From NCBI GenBank assembly GCA_900758495.1, contig CAAERO010000021.1, forward strand, positions 1 through 20,973: a stretch of 20,973 nucleotides of DNA, given 5' to 3'. Source of the DNA: Bacilli bacterium. GTDB lineage: Bacteria > Bacillota_I > Bacilli_A > RF39 > UBA660. A program made the translations under genes and the position numbers. Shown in pieces: positions 8,467 to 14,851 of this stretch; the stretch's first letter is position 1, and each line of letters opens with the position of its first letter. The notes beneath the pieces are model-generated. The model worked only from the letters and a program-made list of their open reading frames with translations, was not told the origin of the DNA and ran no database searches.

Positions 8467-9321
8467 ATGAAAAAGGATGATTTGAAAACATTAGTAGTGG
8501 TAATCTTGGCTTGTGGTATACCATTAGCAATTGTATTAATACTAAATATAAAAAGTAATAGTGATAAACTAGAAGTAGTAAATGAATATAATGATTATTT
8601 TTCAATTGTTAGCAGTGTAAATAAATATCTAAATTACACAAGTACCAATAATAAAGAAGCCATATACTCATTACTAGATAAAGAATATATAACTAATAAT
8701 GAAGTAACTATTAATAATGTATTAGATAAAGTATCAATATACCCAATAAATACATCGGTAAAAATAACTACAATGACTTCGGTAAATATTAAAAATAGTT
8801 ATGCCTATTATTTAAAGGGAAGTATTATACAAAATAATTATAGCACTACTGAAGAAATAACTAATAATTTTGAAATGATAGTCTTAAAAGATTTAGAGAA
8901 TTTAACAATATCACTTTATCCAATTAACAATACAAACTATAAAAAAGTAATAGATCATATAAAGAAAATAAATATTGAAAGTAATGACTATAATAAGATA
9001 AATAATTCTAGTATAGTAACTAAAGAAGAAATATGCTCCCTATATTTATCAGATTATTTAAATAGAATTAGAAATAATATAGATTCATCATATTCATTAT
9101 TAAGTGATAATATGAAAAAACAAAATGATTTCAATTCATTAGAAACGTATAGGAATTATATCAATAGTAATATCAATAAAATGTCAACATCAGCAGATAA
9201 ATGTTTTATGGAAAAAATAAAAGATAATAGAGTATACTCTGTTATTGATAAGAATGAAAATAAATTTGTATTTAATGAAGAATCAATTATGAATTATAAG
9301 GTAGATATATATTTAAAGTAA
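8467..9321 (+). CDS. Single-pass protein, candidate VirB8/TcpC-like T4SS component
   Basis: This 284-residue protein has a membrane helix at about 8-27 and an otherwise soluble, Asn/Ser-rich exterior part. The exterior seems to fall into two comparable halves (about 38-160 and 185-284). Each begins with a helical segment followed by beta-rich sequence, with SVNKYLNYTSTNNKEAIYSLL in one and LYLSDYLNRIRNNIDSSYSLL in the other. TcpC/VirB8-type proteins of Gram-positive conjugation systems have one anchor and NTF2-like domains, so this is a reasonable but unproven fit. It is the last gene of the operon, 12 bases after the wall hydrolase, with AAGGGTG (8454-8460) overlapping the previous stop. Its own stop codon lies in the 5' arm of the operon terminator. 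Confidence 0.6.
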   Translation: MKKDDLKTLVVVILACGIPLAIVLILNIKSNSDKLEVVNEYNDYFSIVSSVNKYLNYTSTNNKEAIYSLLDKEYITNNEVTINNVLDKVSIYPINTSVKITTMTSVNIKNSYAYYLKGSIIQNNYSTTEEITNNFEMIVLKDLENLTISLYPINNTNYKKVIDHIKKINIESNDYNKINNSSIVTKEEICSLYLSDYLNRIRNNIDSSYSLLSDNMKKQNDFNSLETYRNYINSNINKMSTSADKCFMEKIKDNRVYSVIDKNENKFVFNEESIMNYKVDIYLK

Positions 9322-9350
9322 GAACTTCAGACAAAGTTCTTATCTTTTTT
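9319..9350 (+). terminator. Terminator of the main T4SS operon
   Basis: TAAGAACTT (9319-9327) pairs perfectly with AAGTTCTTA (9334-9342), followed by TCTTTTTT. The TAA stop codon forms the base of the stem. Confidence 0.88.
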
Positions 9351-9411
9351 GTATCTTTTAATATCGATATTTATGATAATTATTTTTTATTTGATAAAGG
9401 ATTAAAAAGTA

Positions 9412-9446
9412 TTGCAAAAACCAAGCTTTAATGTTATTATTAAAGC
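9412..9446 (+). promoter_or_regulatory. Promoter of the surface-protein gene with a dyad across the -10
   Basis: TTGCAA (9412-9417), a 17-bp spacer with TG at 9432-9433, and TATTAT (9435-9440) form an extended -10 promoter. The inverted repeat GCTTTAAT (9425-9432) / ATTAAAGC (9439-9446) spans the -10 and could be a repressor operator. Confidence 0.55.
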
Positions 9447-9468
9447 ATAAGGTAAGGAGCGAAAAATA

Positions 9469-11196
9469 ATGATTGAAAAGATAAAGAAAAACAAATTAAA
9501 ATCAGTATGTATAGGTTTATCAGCATTTTTATTTGGATTTATAACAGTAACATTGTTTCAAAACATTAATAATACTTATGCATCTGCCGCAGACAACTAT
9601 ACATGTACTACAAGTGGATATAGTGTAGTACCAGGAACTGATGGAAAATATTATTGCTGTCCATCGGGCTTTGAGTATAAAAATTTTACTTATCAAGGAA
9701 CTACAGTATCAAGTCAATGTGGTAAATATGTAACTGTAACAGGAACCTGCCCGAGTGGGACAACAGGGCCTGGAGCAGTTGGTACACCATATAACGGATA
9801 TTGTACAGTTAAAGCTCAAGCAGCTTATGCATGTTATAAATGTGATGTAAGCAATTCATACAAATGGGGAACAAGTACACCAAGTGAATCATGTTCAGGT
9901 GGAAGTTGGCACATACTTGGTAGCATTAAATCAGCGGCAAACTGTAAAGCACCAACATATAGTTGTTGGAAATGTGATGTTGACAATAAGTATGTATGGG
10001 CATCAAGTCAACCATCAACAACATGTTCAGGTGGAAGTTGGTATAAATCAAACACAATTACATCAGCGGCAAACTGTAAAGCTCCAACAACGACTTATAC
10101 CGCTACATTCTATGCAAATGGAGGAACATTCAGTGATGGTTCAACCACATGGACCAAGAAAATCTATAGTGGTGCAACAAACTATTATAGCCAAATGGGG
10201 ATACCAACATTAACTAAGTCAGGATGTACTGCAGATGGATGGCATGATGGTAGTCCTACAGGAACAGTTTACAGACAATATTTTGGAACTAATGGTAATC
10301 AAAGTTTTTATGCAAATTGGAATTGTAGTTCTTCAGGCGGAGAAACTGGTGGAGGAGAAAACCCAACACCTACTACTTACACAGTAAAATATGATGCTAA
10401 TGGAGGAACTGGTGCACCTAGTAATCAAACAAAAAAACAAGGAGAATCTTTAACTATTAGTACTGCAAAACCTACTAAAACAGGTTATACATTTACAAGT
10501 TGGAATACAAAGAAAGATGGAACAGGAACAAAGTATGATATAGGTGCTTCATATACAACAGATAGTGATGTTACTTTATATGCTCAATATAAAGAAAATA
10601 CTATTACATATACAGTAAAATATGATGCTAATGGTGGTACTGGATCACCATCTAATCAAACTAAGACAAAAGGTAAAGAATTGGTATTAAGTACAACTGT
10701 GCCAACAAAAGAAGGTTATAAATTTGTAAATTGGAATACAAAAAAAGACGGAACAGGAACTTCGTATAATGCTGGATCTAAATATACAACAGAAGCAAGT
10801 GTTACATTATATGCTCAATACGAAAAAGAATTAAATGAAGAAGAAACAAAGTATACAATAACTTTCTATACAAACGATGGTACAACTGAAAAAAGTACTA
10901 AAGTGGTTAATAAAGGTGATAAAGTAGTAAAGCCTGAAGATCCAACGAGAGAAGGTTATACATTTGATGGATGGTATGACAAAAAAGAAAACGGAAAAGA
11001 ATATGACTTTACTAAAGAAGTAACATCAGATATTAGTTTATATGCTTACTGGAGTAAAATAGGCGATAAAACTAATGAAGATGTAGATAAAAATAGTAAA
11101 ACAGGTGATATATTAATATTCATCGCTTGGACTGCAGGTATTGGAGCATTAACATACTCAGTATACTATTTCAAAAGTAGAAAAGAAACTATATAA
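9469..11196 (+). CDS. Cell-surface repeat protein (Cys-rich repeats, Listeria-Bacteroides repeats, sortase-like tail)
   Basis: This 575-residue exported protein has a signal sequence (1 to about 41), a Cys-rich N-terminal part, then two 44-residue repeats (120-163 and 164-207) that share CDV, CSGGSW and SAANCKAP. Four units of the Listeria-Bacteroides repeat (Flg_new/InlB B-repeat type) follow, starting near 210, 304, 381 and 462, with the YDANGGTG, GYTFxxW and LYAQY signatures. The end is NSKTGD (542-547), a hydrophobic helix and KSRKETI, the layout of a sortase wall-sorting signal, although the usual Pro of xPxTG is Ser. These repeats occur in adhesins and other surface proteins, so contact with a partner cell or host is a fair inference. 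It sits between the T4SS operon and virD4 with its own promoter and terminator. The start is supported by AAGGAG at 9453-9459. Confidence 0.85.
   Translation: MIEKIKKNKLKSVCIGLSAFLFGFITVTLFQNINNTYASAADNYTCTTSGYSVVPGTDGKYYCCPSGFEYKNFTYQGTTVSSQCGKYVTVTGTCPSGTTGPGAVGTPYNGYCTVKAQAAYACYKCDVSNSYKWGTSTPSESCSGGSWHILGSIKSAANCKAPTYSCWKCDVDNKYVWASSQPSTTCSGGSWYKSNTITSAANCKAPTTTYTATFYANGGTFSDGSTTWTKKIYSGATNYYSQMGIPTLTKSGCTADGWHDGSPTGTVYRQYFGTNGNQSFYANWNCSSSGGETGGGENPTPTTYTVKYDANGGTGAPSNQTKKQGESLTISTAKPTKTGYTFTSWNTKKDGTGTKYDIGASYTTDSDVTLYAQYKENTITYTVKYDANGGTGSPSNQTKTKGKELVLSTTVPTKEGYKFVNWNTKKDGTGTSYNAGSKYTTEASVTLYAQYEKELNEEETKYTITFYTNDGTTEKSTKVVNKGDKVVKPEDPTREGYTFDGWYDKKENGKEYDFTKEVTSDISLYAYWSKIGDKTNEDVDKNSKTGDILIFIAWTAGIGALTYSVYYFKSRKETI
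9826..10089 (+). repeat. Two tandem 132-bp (44-codon) repeats in the surface-protein gene
   Basis: Copies 9826-9957 and 9958-10089 encode the same Cys-rich unit (pattern CxKCDV, then CSGGSW, then SAANCKAPT). DNA identity is highest around TGTTCAGGTGGAAGTTGG and TCAGCGGCAAACTGTAAAG. Confidence 0.9.
10378..10839 (+). repeat. Two tandem 231-bp Listeria-Bacteroides repeat units
   Basis: Units starting at 10378 and 10609 (77 codons apart) both open with YTVKYDANGGTG and contain WNTKKDGTGT and TLYAQY. More divergent units flank them at 10096 and 10852. Confidence 0.85.
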
Positions 11197-11201
11197 TAGT
11201 T

Positions 11202-11235
11202 AAAAGGCACTCTAACAAGAATGCCTTTTCTTTTC
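11202..11235 (+). terminator. Terminator of the surface-protein gene
   Basis: AAAAGGCA (11202-11209) pairs with TGCCTTTT (11222-11229); TCT/AGA inside can extend the stem past one mismatch. A T-rich tract follows. Confidence 0.8.
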
Positions 11236-11246
11236 CAATAAACTTA

Positions 11247-11275
11247 TTTACAATTCAAATTATTAATGCTATAAT
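11247..11275 (+). promoter_or_regulatory. Promoter of virD4
   Basis: TTTACA (11247-11252), a 17-bp spacer and TGC-TATAAT (-10 at 11270-11275). The TGCTATAAT nonamer is identical to that of the main T4SS operon. Confidence 0.75.
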
Positions 11276-11307
11276 ATTGGTAGTTAATTGGAAGGAAAGA
11301 TTTTTAT

Positions 11308-13488
11308 ATGAAAATTAAAGTAGAAAAAAAAGATTTAATAATATTTATAATTTTTTGTGTATTTTTATTATATCTATGTGCAATAGGAGTATTAAACGTA
11401 AGTAGTTTAGCATCAAATAGTAAATTTTATGGCTTTTTACCTTTTAAAGCATTTACTTCTAAATACATAGGAATGACTTTATTTTTATTCATAGTTTGTT
11501 TGGTTGGAATTTTTCTTGCAGTTAAATCATATATTTTTGACCATGAAAAAGGATTTGGACTAAGTGTTGGTTCAAAGAAAGAAAAAGGATATTCAAGATG
11601 GGCTACAGATGCCGAATTTAAAAAAGGCCTTGAAGTAGTTAATATAAAAGATCAAACAATACCTGCAGCAGGTATAGCACTTTATAGTAAAAAAGGTAAA
11701 ATGTGGGTAGATAATGGTGAAGATCACTGGTTAGTTATGGGTGCTACTGGTTCTGGTAAAACAGTAATCGTAGCAAAACCAATGATTAAATTATTAGCCA
11801 AACATAATGAATCAATGATACTAACAGATCCAAAAGGTGAATTGTATGAAGAAACAGCAGCCTTATTAAAAGATGAAGGCTATAATATAGTTACATTAAA
11901 TTTTAGAGATCCACAACATGGCAATGCATGGAATCCAATGAGTCTACCTTACCAATTATATAAAGATGGCAATAGTGATAAAGCCATAGAATTACTTGAT
12001 GATTTGGCCTTAAATATACTATATGAAGAAAAAAGTAGTGGTGATCCATTCTGGGAAAAAACAGCAGCAGACTATTTTACAGGACTTGCTTTAGGTCTAT
12101 TTGAAGATGCTGCTCCAGAACAAGTAAACTTAAATAGTATAAACTTAATGAGTAGTTTAGGCGAAGAAAGATTTGGAGGACCAAACAATAACTACATAAA
12201 AGAATACTTTAATGGTAAAGATCCTTCTAAACCAGCTTATATTAATGCATCAGGTACTGTATTTACTGCAGATGAAACAAAGCAAGGTATTATTGCAACA
12301 TTTAAACAAAAAATAAAACTTTTCTCATCAAGAGAAAACTTATCAGAAATGTTATCATATAGTGATTTTGATATGCGCGATATTGGAAAAAAGAAAACAG
12401 CAGTTTTCTTAATAGTGCAAGATGAAAAGAAAACATTACATCCACTTGCTACTATATTTATTAAACAGTGTTATGAAACATTAATAGATGTTGCTCAAGA
12501 AAGTGGTGGAAAATTACCATATAGAACAAACTTCATTCTAGATGAGTTTGCTAATATGCCGCCTTTAAAAGATGTTACAACCATGGTTACTGCTGCAAGA
12601 AGTAGATTAATCAGATTTACATTTATTATCCAGAACTTCGCACAATTAACACAAGTATATGGTAAAGAAAATGGTGATACCATTCGTGGTAATTGTAACT
12701 TATTATACTTAATAAGTAGTGAAATAGCGGCCCTTGAAGAAATAAGCAAAATGTGTGGTGAAGTAAAGTCAAAAGAAAAAGATAAAACCGCATCAACACC
12801 ATTAGTAACTGTAAGTGACTTACAAAGATTAAGTCAGTTTGAAATAATCGTTTTAAGAAGAAGAATGTTTCCATACAAAACAAAGTTTCAAACAGACTTC
12901 CAAGTTGACTGGGGTAGAACATACCCAAAGAGCACTCCAGAAGCTAGACCAAAGAGAGAATTACAATTATTTGATATAAGAGAATTTGTTAAAGCCAAAA
13001 AACAAGAAAAAATGGCTTCAATGGGAGAGTTTAGTCCAAACATGTCGAATCCATTTATTAGTTCTTCAAATCCATTTATGGGTGGTAGTCCATTCGGTAG
13101 TTCCAATCCATTTGCAGGACCATCATCAAATCCATTTAGTGGAGGTATGCCTGCCTTCTTAGGTAATCAAGGACAAAGTGAACCTGAAGAAGATAGTTTT
13201 AATATAGATGACTTAGTTAAGAAGATTGATGCTAAAATAGCAGAAATAGAAAAAGAAGAAGAACAAACAAAAGAACCAGAACAAGTTCAAAAACCAGTAG
13301 ATGTAGTTTCAGAACCAGTTACTCAGTCTACTGAAAAAGAGAATGTATCATTTAATGATTTAACTCAAAGTAATCAAAGTATACCAGCACCTAAAGAAAA
13401 TAATACTAATGAAGATAAATTACAAAAAATGTATGAAGATAATACAAATGATGATGATTTCTTTGATGATTTCTTCAGTGATGACTAA
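11308..13488 (+). CDS. virD4: VirD4-type coupling ATPase with NPF-rich acidic tail
   Basis: This 726-residue coupling protein delivers substrates to the T4SS channel. Two N-terminal membrane helices (about 9-30 and 52-77) precede the ATPase domain with Walker A GATGSGKT at 145-152, LTDPKGELYEET shortly after, and Walker B ILDEFANMP (Asp412, Glu413). These are hallmarks of the VirD4/TraG family (T4SS-DNA_transf). After the motor, from about residue 570, comes a low-complexity tail: four NPF motifs (581, 588, 600, 608) with an SPF (594) between them, then a Glu/Lys/Gln-rich stretch and a final Asp/Phe-rich segment (NDDDFFDDFFSDD). Acidic ends on coupling proteins can take part in substrate recognition; the NPF cluster has no known role to me in this family. 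It is transcribed alone. The start follows GGAAGGAAAG at 11290-11299. Confidence 0.95.
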   Translation: MKIKVEKKDLIIFIIFCVFLLYLCAIGVLNVSSLASNSKFYGFLPFKAFTSKYIGMTLFLFIVCLVGIFLAVKSYIFDHEKGFGLSVGSKKEKGYSRWATDAEFKKGLEVVNIKDQTIPAAGIALYSKKGKMWVDNGEDHWLVMGATGSGKTVIVAKPMIKLLAKHNESMILTDPKGELYEETAALLKDEGYNIVTLNFRDPQHGNAWNPMSLPYQLYKDGNSDKAIELLDDLALNILYEEKSSGDPFWEKTAADYFTGLALGLFEDAAPEQVNLNSINLMSSLGEERFGGPNNNYIKEYFNGKDPSKPAYINASGTVFTADETKQGIIATFKQKIKLFSSRENLSEMLSYSDFDMRDIGKKKTAVFLIVQDEKKTLHPLATIFIKQCYETLIDVAQESGGKLPYRTNFILDEFANMPPLKDVTTMVTAARSRLIRFTFIIQNFAQLTQVYGKENGDTIRGNCNLLYLISSEIAALEEISKMCGEVKSKEKDKTASTPLVTVSDLQRLSQFEIIVLRRRMFPYKTKFQTDFQVDWGRTYPKSTPEARPKRELQLFDIREFVKAKKQEKMASMGEFSPNMSNPFISSSNPFMGGSPFGSSNPFAGPSSNPFSGGMPAFLGNQGQSEPEEDSFNIDDLVKKIDAKIAEIEKEEEQTKEPEQVQKPVDVVSEPVTQSTEKENVSFNDLTQSNQSIPAPKENNTNEDKLQKMYEDNTNDDDFFDDFFSDD

Positions 13489-13491
13489 TAT

Positions 13492-13522
13492 AAAACCTTT
13501 AATTTCATTATTAAAGGTTTTT
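13492..13522 (+). terminator. Terminator of virD4
   Basis: AAAACCTTTAAT (13492-13503) pairs perfectly with ATTAAAGGTTTT (13510-13521) around TTCATT. Confidence 0.85.
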
Positions 13523-13559
13523 AATATATAAATACCATTATAATCTAAATATATATATT

Positions 13560-13639
13560 TTGCTTATATATAATAGCCCTTTGTTTAAGACTTAAATCTA
13601 AGGCTTAAACAAACACTTCAGAATCATAGATCTGAAGTG
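13560..13639 (+). ncRNA. Candidate structured RNA or palindromic repeat, copy A
   Basis: A 17-base box TTGCTTATATATAATAG (13560-13576) is followed after three C residues by a long hairpin: 10 bp (13580-13589 with 13604-13613), an A/G mismatch (13590, 13603), 4 bp (CTTA/TAAG) and loop AATC. A second hairpin starts at the very next base: CACTTCAGA (13614-13622) with TCTGAAGTG (13631-13639). A region at 20672-20758 on the other strand has the identical box and the same fold with different stem bases. No T-run follows, so it is not a simple terminator. Whether the unit is transcribed RNA, a leader of the rhodanese gene or a DNA repeat is open. Confidence 0.5.
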
Positions 13640-13657
13640 AAAATAAAATAAAAAATA

Positions 13658-13687
13658 TTGTGTTTATTAACTTTTCATTATTATAAT
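13658..13687 (+). promoter_or_regulatory. Promoter of the rhodanese-yunB pair
   Basis: TTGTGT (13658-13663), an 18-bp spacer and TATAAT (13682-13687) lie 30 bp upstream of the rhodanese ATG; GAGGTG (13706-13711) is the ribosome site. Confidence 0.55.
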
Positions 13688-13717
13688 AATTTAATATATT
13701 ATAGTGAGGTGTAAGTT

Positions 13718-13993
13718 ATGAATACAATATCATTAAGTGAATTAAAAAAAATTTCTAACCCAATTATAATTGATATTAGAGATAACTATTCATACAATAT
13801 CTCACATATAAAAAATTCAATAAACATACCATACTATAATCTATTAAATAATTATTCACATTATTTAAATAAAAATAATACATACTATCTTTATTGTGAA
13901 GAAGGAAAACAAAGTCTCGAAATAAGTAAAAGATTAAATGAATTTGGTTATAATACAAAATCAATAAAAGGTGGATTAAATGCTTTAAAATAA
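13718..13993 (+). CDS. Single-domain rhodanese-like sulfurtransferase
   Basis: This 91-residue protein is a compact rhodanese domain: IIIDIRDNYSYNISHIKNSINIPY (here 16-39) is the usual DxR...HIxxAxNIP pattern, and the active-site loop is C60-EEGKQS, followed by RLNEFGY and GGLNAL. Such proteins carry persulfide sulfur on the loop Cys, which is present, so activity is plausible. The whole length fits a stand-alone cytoplasmic domain (PspE/GlpE-like). It lies 22 bases upstream of yunB and 860 bases from sufB; a link to iron-sulfur biogenesis is possible but rests only on proximity, and a terminator separates them. Confidence 0.85.
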   Translation: MNTISLSELKKISNPIIIDIRDNYSYNISHIKNSINIPYYNLLNNYSHYLNKNNTYYLYCEEGKQSLEISKRLNEFGYNTKSIKGGLNALK

Positions 13994-14015
13994 TTTAAAT
14001 ATCATATATTTTAGT

Positions 14016-14756
14016 ATGAGAATGATACTAAAAAGAAAAAATAAAAAACATAATATATTATTATTAATTTTATTAATATTAACATCTGTTATAATATTAT
14101 CACTTATATTTATAAATTATTACTCAAATAAAGCATATCCCATATTAAAATCATATGCTGAATCCGAAACAAAAAAATTAACAGTACTAATTATAAATAA
14201 AGCTATAACAAAACAGTTATATGATATAGATGTTGAAGAATTATTCAAAATAACATACAATAAAGATGGAGAAATAATTCTAATAGATTTTGATACCAAA
14301 AAAACATCCAAAGCATTAAGCACAATGACAAGTCTTGTAGAACTAAATCTTCGTGCAGTCGAAGAAGGTAAAATAGATATGTTAGAATTACCAGAAAATA
14401 GTCTAAGTAACTATAACATGGAATTACTATCAAAAAAGATAATATGTGAAATACCCTTTGGACTAACAACAGGTTCTAGTCTATTATCAAATATAGGCCC
14501 TAAAATACCAGTAAAAATATCCCTAATAGGAGATGTATCAACAAACTTCAGTACCGAAGTAGTAGAATATGGTATAAATAATGCCTTATTAAAAGTATTA
14601 GTAAATATATCAGTAACCACTAGAGTAATCTTACCAATATCCACTGAAGATTTAAATATAAGTGCCAGTATTCCCATTGGAATGAAAGTAGTACAAGGAA
14701 AAATACCAAATTATTATTTAAATGGTTTTGAAGCAAAATCAAATATAGTTGAGTGA
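14016..14756 (+). CDS. yunB: Sporulation protein YunB family
   Basis: This 246-residue protein has a basic start, an N-terminal membrane helix (about 12-32) and a long exterior domain. The features match YunB: the helix is followed by SYAESETKKLTVLIINKAI, then IPFGLTTGSSLLSNIGPKIPVKISLIGDV, VEYGINNALLKVLVNISV, and a C-terminal PIGMKVVQGKIPNYY. The length is close to the Bacillus protein. YunB is a mother-cell sporulation protein of endospore formers, so this hints that the organism sporulates or descends from sporulators. There is no convincing ribosome site before the ATG at 14016; ATG 14022 is two codons in. It is the only gene here ending in TGA. Probably co-transcribed with the rhodanese. 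Confidence 0.8.
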   Translation: MRMILKRKNKKHNILLLILLILTSVIILSLIFINYYSNKAYPILKSYAESETKKLTVLIINKAITKQLYDIDVEELFKITYNKDGEIILIDFDTKKTSKALSTMTSLVELNLRAVEEGKIDMLELPENSLSNYNMELLSKKIICEIPFGLTTGSSLLSNIGPKIPVKISLIGDVSTNFSTEVVEYGINNALLKVLVNISVTTRVILPISTEDLNISASIPIGMKVVQGKIPNYYLNGFEAKSNIVE

Positions 14757-14760
14757 AAGT

Positions 14761-14799
14761 AAAAAAACTGTCTATCCATGTAAATAGGCCGTTTTTTTC
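14761..14799 (+). terminator. Terminator after yunB
   Basis: AAAAAAAC (14761-14768) pairs with GTTTTTTT (14791-14798), and GTCTAT pairs with ATAGGC inside (one G/T wobble, one mismatch between the stems). The right arm is itself a T-run. Confidence 0.8.
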
Positions 14800-14828
14800 T
14801 TTACATAAAAGATATTTTCATTTATAAT
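14800..14828 (+). promoter_or_regulatory. Promoter of sufB
   Basis: TTTACA (14800-14805), a 17-bp spacer and TATAAT (14823-14828), just after the yunB terminator. AAGGTGA (14841-14847) is the ribosome site. Confidence 0.75.
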
Positions 14829-14851
14829 AATGGTAGAAACAAGGTGAAAAA

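Noticed and set aside
9826..10089. CRISPR-like array
   Set aside because: The regular repeats are in-frame coding repeats of 132 bp without spacers; no cas genes or short palindromic repeats occur in the window.
9884..10213. Second open frame inside the surface-protein gene, same strand
   Set aside because: It is an out-of-frame echo of the Cys-rich DNA repeats, rich in Gln/His/Val, with no ribosome site.
13569..13574. Simple promoter reading of the TATAAT in the conserved box
   Set aside because: No recognisable -35 at 16-18 bp in either copy, and the distance from box to hairpin differs (3 versus 13 bases); kept as a possibility only.
14754..14756. Use of TGA as Trp (Mollicutes code)
   Set aside because: The TGA ends yunB right before its terminator, and Trp positions in conserved genes are TGG.
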